Made by a program: the position numbers and the translations under genes
DNA from: Blastococcus sp. MG754426
Lineage (GTDB): Bacteria > Actinomycetota > Actinomycetes > Mycobacteriales > Geodermatophilaceae
Direction: 5' to 3'
Assembly: GCF_021699055.1 (NCBI RefSeq)
Contig: NZ_SSXC01000046.1
Coordinates: forward strand, 1-32,559
Length of the DNA: 32,559 nucleotides
The notes under the pieces: model-generated
Told to the model about the DNA's origin: nothing
Databases searched by the model: none
What the model saw: the letters and a program-made list of their open reading frames with translations, nothing else
In this document: positions 1 through 7,404 of the stretch, in pieces
Numbering within the stretch: position 1 is the first letter of the stretch
Layout: every line of letters starts with the position of its first letter

Positions 1-95
1 AGTCGTAGGTGCGCGGTGCCCCCCGGCGGCTCCGGCCCCCGCCGCCCCGGCCTCGACCGGCCGCAGCCGCCGGGGGGCACCGCGCACCTACGACT
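1..95. repeat. Perfect 31-bp inverted repeat at the window edge
   Basis: Bases 1-31 are the exact reverse complement of bases 65-95, with a 33-base GC-rich spacer. Bases 33-37 also pair with 59-63. The right arm encodes the conserved FliM stretch just before TYDFRRPTKL, so that arm is genuine coding sequence. The left arm begins exactly at base 1 and reads as an atypical peptide containing a Cys. This is what a fold-back artefact at a contig end looks like. A real long hairpin in the FliM linker is the alternative. Confidence 0.9.
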
Positions 96-973
96 TCCGC
101 CGGCCGACCAAGCTCTCCCGCGAGCACGTGCGGGTCATGCAGATCGCGCAGGAGGGCTTCGCCCGCCAGGCGACGACGATCCTCACGACGTTCCTGCGCG
201 CCGGCGCCCGCCTGGAGCTGGGTGGGATCGAGCAGTTCTCCTACGACGACTACATCGGGACCCTGCCCGACCCCACCTTCATCTCGACGTTCTCCCTGGA
301 GCCGCTCGCCGGGAAGGGGCTGCTGGCCTTCCCGCTCGACATCGCCATGGCGATGGTCGACCACATGCTCGGCGGCTCCGGTGCCGCCGCCCAGCCCAAC
401 CGGCCGATGACGGCGATGGAGACCACCATCACCAACCACCTGCTGGACCGGCTGCTCGACGAGTTCGCCGCCTCGCTGGCGCCGGTGACCCAGATCCAGC
501 CGGTGCTCGTCGGGCGGGAGTACAACCCGCAGCTCGCCCAGGCCGCGGCCGGCTCGGACACCGTGATGGTCGCGAGCTTCACGATGCAGGTGGGCAACCG
601 CGAGGGCGAGGCCACGGTCGTGCTGCCGTTCTCCTCCTTCGCCCAGGCCCTGAACAACGCCGCCTCCCCGCAGCTCTCCGAGTCCGCGCTGCGCAAGCGC
701 CAGCGCGCCCGCGAGGCCTTGATCGACCGGCTGAACCTGGTGCCGGTGGACGTGAGCGTCCGGTTCGCCCCGCTCACCGTCTCCTCCTCCGACCTGCTCT
801 CCCTCGCCGTCGACGACGTGCTGCTGCTCCGCCACCCGCGGGACAGCCCGCTGGAGGTCACGACCAACGACGTGACGTTCGCCTACGCCATCGCCAGCAA
901 CCACCGGCGTCGCCTGGCCGCCTCGATCGTCCCCACCCCGCACGCTCCGCACGCCGCGAAGGACTCCGCATGA
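2..973 (+). CDS. fliM: Flagellar motor switch protein FliM, 5' end missing
   Basis: FliM is the C-ring protein that receives phospho-CheY and sets the direction of flagellar rotation. The frame is open from base 2, so the N-terminus, including the CheY-binding peptide, lies outside the window. The family start of the middle domain (TYDFRRPTKLSREHVRV) is at about 88-135. The GGSG motif of the FliG/CheY-interacting middle domain is at about 370-382. A SpoA (FliMN_C) domain starts near 720 with DRLNLVPVDVSV. The first 31 bases form an inverted repeat with 65-95, so residues encoded before about base 32 are unreliable. The first internal start codon (128) falls inside the conserved domain and is not the true start. 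The stop overlaps the fliN start as ATGA. Confidence 0.95.
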   Translation, partial: VVGARCPPAAPAPAAPASTGRSRRGAPRTYDFRRPTKLSREHVRVMQIAQEGFARQATTILTTFLRAGARLELGGIEQFSYDDYIGTLPDPTFISTFSLEPLAGKGLLAFPLDIAMAMVDHMLGGSGAAAQPNRPMTAMETTITNHLLDRLLDEFAASLAPVTQIQPVLVGREYNPQLAQAAAGSDTVMVASFTMQVGNREGEATVVLPFSSFAQALNNAASPQLSESALRKRQRAREALIDRLNLVPVDVSVRFAPLTVSSSDLLSLAVDDVLLLRHPRDSPLEVTTNDVTFAYAIASNHRRRLAASIVPTPHAPHAAKDSA

Positions 974-1710
974 CCGCGCCCCGCACCGATTCGCAGGACT
1001 CCCAGACCGTCACGGCGGTCGTCTCCGCGGCCGCCCGGGCGGCCGCCGCCCTGGTCCCCTCGACCTCGGTGCTGAGCGCCGGCGCCCCCGTCAGCGACCC
1101 CGACACCGTCCCGCTGCCGCCGGCGGCGGCGCTCGCGGTCACCGCCGGCCTGTCCGGCGAGGTGTCCGGCGACGTCGTGCTGGTGGTCTCCGGCGACGTC
1201 GTCGACGCGCTGCAGAACTCCCCCGTCGGGCACATGGACGTCTCCGCGGCCCTGCGGCCCGCGCTGGAGGCGGCCGCGGCCGCGCTCGGCCGGGTGCGGG
1301 TCGCCTCCGAGCGCACCGAGGAGCCGGTCGCCGCCCTCGACGGGCTGCGCGACAAGGGGATGTTCGTCGCCGTCCCGCTCCTGGGCGACGGCGAGCACCA
1401 GGCGACCCTCGCCCTCCAGGTGACCCTGCCCGCGGCGCGCGAGCAGCGGGGCAGCCTCGAGCTCCTGCGCCACGTGGCCATGGAGGTCACCGTCGAGATC
1501 GGCCGCACCCGCATGACCGTGCAGGAGCTGCTCTCGCTGCACCCGGGCGAGGTCGTCGAGCTCGACCGCGCCGCCAGCGCCCCCGCCGACCTCCTGGTCA
1601 ACGGCACGCTGATCGCCCGCGGCGAGGTCGTCGTCGTCGACGAGGACTTCGGGCTGCGGATCAGCGAGATCGTCACCGACGCCGCCGAGCTGGGGGCCGC
1701 GGCCTCATGA
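970..1710 (+). CDS. fliN: Flagellar motor switch protein FliN, with N-terminal CheC-like domain
   Basis: This 246-residue C-ring protein ends in a SpoA domain (about residues 170-240: PGEVVELDRAASAPADLLVN, then LIARGEVVVVDEDFGLRI), which is diagnostic of FliN. It is longer than a minimal FliN of about 130 residues. Residues 10-160 look like the CheC/FliY-type domain: a strand-rich segment (GLSGEVSGDVVLVVSGD) followed by an Ala-rich helix. Where CheC and FliY phosphatases carry Glu-x-x-Asn, this protein shows Glu100-Ala-Ala-Ala, so phosphatase activity towards CheY-P is not expected. The ATG at 970 overlaps the fliM stop by four bases, and the stop overlaps fliO the same way. The FliN call is firm; the CheC-like relation is inferred by eye. 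Confidence 0.93.
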   Translation: MTAPRTDSQDSQTVTAVVSAAARAAAALVPSTSVLSAGAPVSDPDTVPLPPAAALAVTAGLSGEVSGDVVLVVSGDVVDALQNSPVGHMDVSAALRPALEAAAAALGRVRVASERTEEPVAALDGLRDKGMFVAVPLLGDGEHQATLALQVTLPAAREQRGSLELLRHVAMEVTVEIGRTRMTVQELLSLHPGEVVELDRAASAPADLLVNGTLIARGEVVVVDEDFGLRISEIVTDAAELGAAAS

Positions 1711-2135
1711 CCTGGATGATCATCCGGCTCTTCCTGTCCCTGGCGCTCATCGGCGGCGTCCTGTGGTTCGCCGCCCGGCTGGCGAAGAAGAAGGGGCTGG
1801 GCCAGGGCAACGGCGTCATCCAGGTCGTCGCACGCCAGCGGCTGGGCCGCGCCAGCACGGTGAACGTCGTCCGCGTCGCCGACGTCGTCCTGGTCATCGG
1901 GGCCACCGAGGAGCAGGTCACCCTGCTGGCGGAGGTCGACGGCGAGGCGGTCGACGCCGCCCTCGCCGAGCGCTCCCCCGCCCGGAAGCCCACCGGCGAG
2001 GCGGCCGGCGAGATCCCCGCGGTGCCGGCTGCCCGCCCCGCGCCGGACGGCGTGCTCGCCGGCTCGGTGCTGGACCGGAACAGCTGGGGCACGCTCGTCG
2101 ACGAGCTGCGCGAGCGCACGGTCCGCCGGTCATGA
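1707..2135 (+). CDS. fliO: Flagellar biosynthetic protein FliO
   Basis: FliO is a small membrane protein that helps assemble the FliP-FliR export gate. The 142-residue product has one transmembrane helix near the N-terminus (about residues 4-22, IIRLFLSLALIGGVLWFAA). A basic KKKG stop-transfer follows, then a compact cytoplasmic domain (VIQVVARQRLGRASTVNVVR, VLVIGATEEQVTLLAEV) typical of FliO, and a Pro/Ala-rich tail. Sequence conservation in FliO is weak, so the call also leans on position between fliN and fliP. ATGA overlaps at both ends (1707-1710 and 2132-2135) indicate translational coupling. Confidence 0.92.
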   Translation: MTWMIIRLFLSLALIGGVLWFAARLAKKKGLGQGNGVIQVVARQRLGRASTVNVVRVADVVLVIGATEEQVTLLAEVDGEAVDAALAERSPARKPTGEAAGEIPAVPAARPAPDGVLAGSVLDRNSWGTLVDELRERTVRRS

Positions 2136-2974
2136 CCGCCGCCGTGCGCCCGCCCCGCGCGGGTGACCAGCGGGCACGGGGCCGCGCGCTCGTGGTGCTG
2201 CTCGCGCTGCTGACCGCCACCGTGGCGGCCGTCGTCCTCGCCGGCCCGGCCACGGCCGCCCCGACGGCGCCCACCGCGCCGACGGCGCCGACCGCCCCCG
2301 AGGTCGGCGGCGCCGTGGACATCTCCATCGGCAACGGCTCGCCGAGCAGCTCCATCACCCTGATCCTCGCGATCACGGTGCTGTCGGTGGCGCCGTCGGT
2401 GCTCCTGCTGGCCACCTCGTTCACCAAGATCATCGTGGTGCTGGGCCTGACCCGGAACGCGCTCGGCATGGCGACGTCGCCGCCGAACCAGGTGCTCACC
2501 GGGATCGCCCTGTTCCTCACGCTGTTCGTGATGGGCCCGGTCTTCTCCGACATCAACGAGGTCGCCGTCCAGCCCTACATGGACGGCGCGATGTCGGTGT
2601 CGCAGGCCTACGACGCCGGCGTCGTGCCGCTGCGCGAGTTCCTCCTGGACAACACCCGCGAGGACGAGCTGAAGCTGATGATCGGCCTCTCCGGCGAGCA
2701 GGCCCCGGCGGACGCGACGCAGGTCAGCATGACCACGCTGATCCCGGCGTTCGTGCTCTCCGAGCTCAAGAGCGCTTTCATCATCGGGCTGGTCATCTTC
2801 ATCCCGTTCCTGGTGCTCGACATGCTCGTCAGCGCCGCCCTCATGGCGCTCGGCATGATGATGGTCCCGCCGACCATCGTGTCGCTGCCCTTCAAGCTGC
2901 TGCTCTTCGTCGTCGTCGACGGCTGGGCGCTGATCACCACCGCGCTGGTGGGTTCGTACGGAGGGGCGGGTTAG
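2132..2974 (+). CDS. fliP: Flagellar type III export gate protein FliP
   Basis: FliP forms the core of the flagellar export gate with FliQ and FliR in the inner membrane. The 280-residue product starts with a basic stretch and a hydrophobic signal-like segment (about residues 19-42). A short APT tandem repeat (residues 43-57) follows, then the conserved family core: SSITLILAITVLSVAPSVLL, TSFTKIIVVLGLTRNALG, PPNQVLTGIALFLTLFVMGP, and the C-terminal TLIPAFVLSELKSAF / FKLLLFVVVDGW block. The ATG at 2132 overlaps the fliO stop. A GGAGG-rich stretch near the 3' end (about 2959-2970) probably serves as the ribosome-binding site of fliQ. Confidence 0.97.
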   Translation: MTAAVRPPRAGDQRARGRALVVLLALLTATVAAVVLAGPATAAPTAPTAPTAPTAPEVGGAVDISIGNGSPSSSITLILAITVLSVAPSVLLLATSFTKIIVVLGLTRNALGMATSPPNQVLTGIALFLTLFVMGPVFSDINEVAVQPYMDGAMSVSQAYDAGVVPLREFLLDNTREDELKLMIGLSGEQAPADATQVSMTTLIPAFVLSELKSAFIIGLVIFIPFLVLDMLVSAALMALGMMMVPPTIVSLPFKLLLFVVVDGWALITTALVGSYGGAG

Positions 2975-2976
2975 CC

Positions 2977-3252
2977 GTGTCCGACGCCGACGTCACCGAG
3001 ATCGCCGCGCAGACCATGATGGTCGCCGCCAAGGTCGCCGCCCCCATCCTGCTGACCGCCCTGCTGGTCGGCTTCCTGATCTCGCTGTTCCAGGCGGCCA
3101 CCCAGATCCAGGAGCCCACGCTCTCCTTCGTCCCGAAGATGATCGCCGTCGCGATCGCCATGCTGGTGACCGGGAACTGGGTGCTCTCGGAGCTGGTCAG
3201 CTTCACCCAGACCCTGTTCGACCAGCTCCCGGCACTGCTCGACCGGACGTAG
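2977..3252 (+). CDS. fliQ: Flagellar type III export gate protein FliQ
   Basis: FliQ is a two-helix export gate subunit that packs around FliP/FliR. The 91-residue product has the family length and pattern: an N-terminal cytoplasmic stretch (DVTEIAAQTMMVAAKVAAPI), a first helix (LLTALLVGFLISLFQAATQI), the conserved QEPTLSFVPKM loop, and a second helix (IAVAIAMLVTGNWVLSELV). The start is the GTG at 2977, two bases after the fliP stop, with an upstream GGAGGGG. The stop is four bases before fliR. Confidence 0.97.
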   Translation: MSDADVTEIAAQTMMVAAKVAAPILLTALLVGFLISLFQAATQIQEPTLSFVPKMIAVAIAMLVTGNWVLSELVSFTQTLFDQLPALLDRT

Positions 3253-3256
3253 CCGC

Positions 3257-4021
3257 GTGGACCTCTCGGTCCCGGCGGTCACGCTCGCGGCCCTGCTCCT
3301 CGGCACGGCGCGGGCCGCCGGCTTCGTCCTGCTCGCCCCGCCGTTCAACTCGCGGGTGATCCCTGCGCCGGTGAAGGGTGCGCTGGCCCTCGCCCTGGCG
3401 GTGCTGCTCTCCACCCAGATCGCGCCCACGCTGCCCGAGCCGACGGCCGGCTTCCTGCTGGTCACCGCCGTCACCGAGGTCGTCATCGGCGCGGCGCTCG
3501 GGTTCGTCGTGCAGGTGCTGTTCACGGCGGTGCAGATGGCCGGTGACGTGCTCGACGTCGTCGGCGGCTTCTCGCTGCAGCCGGGCTACGACCCGATGGC
3601 CATGACCCAGAACAGCTCGCTGGGCAAGCTGCACTACCTGCTGGCGACGACGCTGCTGTTCACCAGCGGCGGGCACCTGCTGATGGTCAAGGGCTTCGCG
3701 ACCTCCTACGAGGGGCTGCCCGTGGGCGGGGACGTGCCCACCGACCAGATCGCGTCGGTGCTGATCACCGCGTTCTCGATGATGTTCCTGGCCGCGCTGC
3801 AGATCGCCGGGCCGATGGTGGCGGTGCTGCTGCTCGCCGACGTGGCGCTGGCCCTGCTCAGCCGCGCCGCGCCCGCCCTCAACGTCTTCGCCCTGGGCTT
3901 CCCGGTGAAGATCATGCTCACCCTGGCGATGCTCGGGCTGACCTTCCCGCTGCTCCCGCCGGCGCTGGACACGCTGCTCGAGCACGGCGCCCGCGCCATG
4001 ACCTCGCTGCGCGGCGGCTGA
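3257..4021 (+). CDS. fliR: Flagellar type III export gate protein FliR
   Basis: FliR completes the FliPQR export gate. The 254-residue product is almost entirely hydrophobic, with about six membrane segments. It carries family landmarks such as RAAGFVLLAPPFNSRVIPAP near the N-terminus, GALALALAVLL, the GFSLQPGYDPMAMTQNSSLG loop (about residues 105-120), and a C-terminal FPVKIMLTLAMLGLTFPLLP helix. The start is the GTG at 3257, four bases after fliQ. flhB follows after 11 bases. Family length is 250-265 residues, so the gene looks intact. Confidence 0.97.
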   Translation: MDLSVPAVTLAALLLGTARAAGFVLLAPPFNSRVIPAPVKGALALALAVLLSTQIAPTLPEPTAGFLLVTAVTEVVIGAALGFVVQVLFTAVQMAGDVLDVVGGFSLQPGYDPMAMTQNSSLGKLHYLLATTLLFTSGGHLLMVKGFATSYEGLPVGGDVPTDQIASVLITAFSMMFLAALQIAGPMVAVLLLADVALALLSRAAPALNVFALGFPVKIMLTLAMLGLTFPLLPPALDTLLEHGARAMTSLRGG

Positions 4022-4032
4022 GGGGGTGACGC

Positions 4033-5181
4033 ATGGCCAAGGACGGACCGGGTGGTGAGAAGACCGAGGCGCCCACTCCCCAGCGCCTGAAGAAGGCGCG
4101 CACGGAGGGGCAGATCCCGCGGACCCAGGAGCTGGGGACGTGGCTCGGCGTGGCGGCGGCCAGCTTCCTGCTGCCGGTGCTCGTGGGCAGCGCGTTCGAC
4201 GCGGTGCGGCAGCTGTTCGTGCACGTCGGGGCGGTGGCCGACGACCCGCAGGTCCACACGGTCACCGCGCTGCTCGGCAAGGCGCTGGTCGCGTTCCTCA
4301 CCACGCTGCTGCCGACGGCGATCGCGCTCATGCTGGTGGGCCTCGTGTCGTCCGCGGCCCAGGGCGGGGTGCACCCGACGACCAAGCCGCTGCAGCCCAA
4401 GCTGAAGAAGTTCAACCCGCTGCCGGCGTTCAAGCGCATGTTCGGCACCCAGGGTCTCTGGGAGATGTCGAAGGCGCTGATCAAGACGGCGGCCCTCGGC
4501 ACGGTCGTCATCGTCACCAGCGACCGGGCCCAGGCGCTGGTCTCCTCGGCGGGCTCGTTGCCGCTGTCGGCCGTCGCGGCCACCTTCACCGACTCGGCCG
4601 TGCTCATGTTCCGCGTCGTCGCCGTCACCGGCCTCGTCATCGCCGTCGCCGACTACGTCGTCGTGCGGAAGAAGATGATGAAGGAGCTGAAGATGAGCAA
4701 GTACGAGATCCAGCAGGAGCACAAGCAGGCCGAGGGCGACCCGTACATGAAGGCGCACCGCCGCGGGGTGCAGATGGCGATGTCGCGGAACCGGATGATG
4801 GCCGAGGTGGCCGACGCCGACGTCCTGCTGGTCAACCCGACCCACGTCGCGGTCGCGCTGAAGTACGACGCCGCTCAGGGCGCGCCGCGGGTGGTCGCCA
4901 AGGGCGCCGGCGAGGTGGCGGCCAAGCTGCGCGAGCGGGCCGCCGAGGCGCGGGTGCCGCTGGTCCAGGACATCCCGCTCGCCCGGGCGCTGCACGCCTC
5001 CTGCGACCTCGGCCAGGAGGTGCCGCCGCAGCTGTTCACCGCCGTCGCCCGCGTGCTGGCGTTCGTCATGCACCTGGGTGCCCGAGGCGTGCGGGGCGGC
5101 TTCCACCGGCCCGGGTTCGAGGCGCCCGACGTCACGGACCTGCCCAGAGCGGGCCGCCGCCGTCCCCCCGTCGCCGCCTGA
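4033..5181 (+). CDS. flhB: Flagellar export switch protein FlhB
   Basis: FlhB is the substrate-specificity switch of the flagellar export apparatus. The 382-residue product opens with the family signature GGEKTEAPTPQRLKKARTEG (about residues 7-26). It has four membrane segments between residues about 35 and 215, then a cytoplasmic domain. The autocleavage motif NPTH is present at residues 268-271 (VNPTHVAVALKYD), with cleavage expected after Asn268. The C-terminal cytoplasmic domain (VPLVQDIPLARALHASCDLG) is complete and ends in a basic, Pro-rich tail. The ATG at 4033 has a GGGGG-containing ribosome-binding site. This is the last gene before the 177-base flhB-flhA gap. Confidence 0.97.
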   Translation: MAKDGPGGEKTEAPTPQRLKKARTEGQIPRTQELGTWLGVAAASFLLPVLVGSAFDAVRQLFVHVGAVADDPQVHTVTALLGKALVAFLTTLLPTAIALMLVGLVSSAAQGGVHPTTKPLQPKLKKFNPLPAFKRMFGTQGLWEMSKALIKTAALGTVVIVTSDRAQALVSSAGSLPLSAVAATFTDSAVLMFRVVAVTGLVIAVADYVVVRKKMMKELKMSKYEIQQEHKQAEGDPYMKAHRRGVQMAMSRNRMMAEVADADVLLVNPTHVAVALKYDAAQGAPRVVAKGAGEVAAKLRERAAEARVPLVQDIPLARALHASCDLGQEVPPQLFTAVARVLAFVMHLGARGVRGGFHRPGFEAPDVTDLPRAGRRRPPVAA

Positions 5182-5191
5182 GCACAGTGAT

Positions 5192-5208
5192 GATCAGGTC
5201 ACCTGATC
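5192..5208. promoter_or_regulatory. 17-bp palindrome after flhB
   Basis: GATCAGGTCACCTGATC is a perfect 8-bp inverted repeat around one central base, ten bases after the flhB stop. It could be a protein-binding operator or part of the downstream hairpin cluster. It is too short and too close to a larger hairpin to call a terminator on its own. Confidence 0.5.
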
Positions 5209-5214
5209 GTTCCG

Positions 5215-5248
5215 GGTCCTGGCTCACCGTCGACCGTGAGCCAGGACC
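5215..5248 (+). terminator. 13-bp hairpin between flhB and flhA (possible terminator)
   Basis: Bases 5215-5227 pair perfectly with 5236-5248 across an 8-base loop that itself contains the palindrome GTCGAC. There is no T tract, which is common for actinobacterial terminators. It lies 33 bases after the flhB stop, so it could end or attenuate the fliM-flhB transcript. It may equally be part of a repeat element, because the arm sequence recurs downstream. Confidence 0.5.
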
Positions 5249-5329
5249 ACACCAGGTGAGCCAGGACGGGCGCTCCCCGCCGAGGTACCGGCCCGTCGCC
5301 CGCCTGCCGATGAGGGAGGGGTGAGCCAG
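5215..5329. repeat. Four copies of GTGAGCCAG in the flhB-flhA gap
   Basis: The motif GTGAGCCAG occurs inverted at 5219-5227 and direct at 5236-5244, 5256-5264 and 5321-5329. The second and third direct flanks extend to GTGAGCCAGGAC. The last copy lies in the flhA leader, right after a GGAGGGG stretch. No convincing gene was seen in this gap. The cluster resembles an intergenic repeat or a set of operator sites. Confidence 0.75.
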
Positions 5330-5358
5330 CGTCCCTCGTGCGAGCCCGGAGCGGGCGA

Positions 5359-7404
5359 GTGAAAGGCCTGGGCAAGGCCGCGGTCCCGATCGGCGTCGTG
5401 GCCATCGTCCTCATGCTCGTGGTGCCGCTGCCCGCTGCCGCGATGGACATGCTCATCGGGCTGAACCTGGCGATCTCGCTGCTGGTGCTGCTCGTCGCGA
5501 TGCAGATCAAGCGGCCGCTGGACTTCGCCGTCTTCCCGTCGCTGCTGCTCATCGCGACGCTCTTCCGCCTCGCGCTCAACGTCTCCTCGACGCGGCTCGT
5601 GCTCACCGACGGCTACGCCGGCAAGGTGATCGAGGCCTTCGGCCACATCGTCATCGGCGGCTCGCTGGTCGTCGGCCTGGTGATCTTCCTGATCCTCACC
5701 ATCGTGCAGTTCGTGGTGATCACCAACGGCGCCGGACGCGTCGCCGAGGTCGGCGCCCGCTTCACCCTCGACGCGATGCCCGGCAAGCAGATGGCGATCG
5801 ACGCCGACCTCAACGCCGGGCTGATCAACGAGGCGCAGGCCCGCAAGCGGCGGCACGAGGTCACCGCCGAGGCCGACTTCTACGGCTCGATGGACGGCGC
5901 CTCGAAGTTCGTCAAGGGCGACGCGATCGCCGGCATCGTCGTCACGCTCGTCAACCTGATCGGCGGCTTCGCCATCGGCATGATGCAGCGCGGGATGGCG
6001 CCGGCCGAGGCGGTGAGCACCTACTCGCTGCTGACCGTCGGCGACGGGCTCGTCTCGATGATCCCGGCGCTGCTGATGTCCACCGCGACCGGCATCATCG
6101 TGACGCGCTCGGCCACCGAGGGCGACATGGGCAGCGACCTCATCGCCCAGCTCGGCCGGTTCAGGCAGCCGGTCCGCATCGCCGGCGGCGCGGCCCTCGC
6201 GCTGTGCCTCATCCCCGGGCTGCCCAAGCTGCCCTTCCTGCTCGTCGGTGTCCTCTTCCTCGTCATGGCCAGCCGGATGACCGAGCCGGAGGAGGTCGAC
6301 GAGGAGGCCGAGGCCGCCGCGGCCGCCGCCGAGCTGGAGCCCGCCCCCGACTCGCCCGAGGCGATCGCCGAGCGGATGCGCGTCGACCCGCTCGAGCTCG
6401 AGGTGGCGTTCGACCTGGTCGACCTGGTCGACACCGCCCGCGGCGGCGACCTGCTGGACCGGGTCAAGGCGCTGCGGCGGAAGGTCGCCATGGAGACCGG
6501 CCTGGTCATCCCCCTGGTGCGCACGCGCGACAACCTCGACCTGCCGTCCTCGCAGTACGTCATCTGGCTCAACGGCGTGCCGGTCGCCAAGGGCAGCTCC
6601 CCCGTCGGCACGGTCCTGGCCATCGGCGACGCGCTGGACGGGCTGCCCGGCAAGCCCACCCACGAGCCGGTGTTCGGGCTGGCCGCCAAGTGGGTGCCCG
6701 CCGAGCTGCAGCGGGCCGCCGAGATGGCCGGCGCCACCGTCGTCGACCGGTCCTCGGTCATCACCACGCACCTGGCCGAGGTCGTCCGGCAGAACGCCGC
6801 CGACCTGCTCGGCCGCGAGGACGTCCGCCTCCTCGTGGAGATGGTGCGCCGCACGCACCCGGTGGTCGTCGAGGAGCTGACGCCGGCGCTGCTCACCCTG
6901 GGAGAGGTGCAACGCGTGTTGCACGCGTTGCTCACCGAGGGTGTGTCGATCCGCGACCTCGTGCGCATCTTCGAGGCACTCTCTGTGCGTGCCAAGCACT
7001 CCACCGACCTCGACGGACTCGTCGAGGCGGCCCGGACGGCGCTGGGCTCGGCGATCAGCCAGCCCTACGTCACGCCGGACGAGCGCCTGCACGTGTTCAC
7101 GCTGGAGCCGGGGTTCGAGCAGCGCCTGCTCGAGTCGGTCCGCCAGACCGAGCTGGGTGCTGTCCTGGCGCTCGACGCCGGTGCGGTGGACGCCCTCGTC
7201 CACGGCTGCAGCGGCATGCTCGAGGACGCCGAGCGGCAGGGCCTGTCCCCCGTCCTCGTCTGCTCGCCTCAGGTCCGTGCGGCGCTCGCGCGGCTGATGC
7301 GCCAGATCCTGCCCCGGCTGCCGGTCATCTCCTACGCGGAGGTGTCCCGGACGGCCCAGATCGAGTCGCTGGGAGTGGTGAGCGGTGCCGTTGCGATCCG
7401 TTGA
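5359..7404 (+). CDS. flhA: Flagellar export apparatus protein FlhA
   Basis: FlhA is the large export-gate protein whose cytoplasmic ring docks chaperone-substrate complexes. About eight membrane segments fill the first 300 residues, with the FHIPEP-family signature FRLALNVSSTRLVLTDGYAG and the conserved GARFTLDAMPGKQMAIDADL and RKRRHEVTAEADFYGSMDGA blocks. An acidic, Ala-rich linker follows, then the cytoplasmic domain (VKALRRKVAMETGLVIPLVR; SVIRDLVRIFEAL-like region). I chose the GTG at 5359 (681 residues). It has GGAG seven bases upstream and begins MKGLGKAAVP, like family N-termini. An in-frame GTG at 5338 would add seven residues. The last 20 bases overlap the flhF-like gene. Confidence 0.95.
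   Translation: MKGLGKAAVPIGVVAIVLMLVVPLPAAAMDMLIGLNLAISLLVLLVAMQIKRPLDFAVFPSLLLIATLFRLALNVSSTRLVLTDGYAGKVIEAFGHIVIGGSLVVGLVIFLILTIVQFVVITNGAGRVAEVGARFTLDAMPGKQMAIDADLNAGLINEAQARKRRHEVTAEADFYGSMDGASKFVKGDAIAGIVVTLVNLIGGFAIGMMQRGMAPAEAVSTYSLLTVGDGLVSMIPALLMSTATGIIVTRSATEGDMGSDLIAQLGRFRQPVRIAGGAALALCLIPGLPKLPFLLVGVLFLVMASRMTEPEEVDEEAEAAAAAAELEPAPDSPEAIAERMRVDPLELEVAFDLVDLVDTARGGDLLDRVKALRRKVAMETGLVIPLVRTRDNLDLPSSQYVIWLNGVPVAKGSSPVGTVLAIGDALDGLPGKPTHEPVFGLAAKWVPAELQRAAEMAGATVVDRSSVITTHLAEVVRQNAADLLGREDVRLLVEMVRRTHPVVVEELTPALLTLGEVQRVLHALLTEGVSIRDLVRIFEALSVRAKHSTDLDGLVEAARTALGSAISQPYVTPDERLHVFTLEPGFEQRLLESVRQTELGAVLALDAGAVDALVHGCSGMLEDAERQGLSPVLVCSPQVRAALARLMRQILPRLPVISYAEVSRTAQIESLGVVSGAVAIR

Noticed and set aside
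5100-5125. GGTTCGA-type tRNA T-arm look-alike in flhB
   Set aside because: It lies inside the conserved flhB frame and no acceptor or anticodon stems surround it. No tRNA was found in the window.
5321-5362. Short frame from GTG 5321 right after GGAGGGG, upstream of flhA
   Set aside because: Only 13 codons, out of frame with flhA, and the GTG belongs to a repeat copy. A leader peptide cannot be excluded but nothing supports it.
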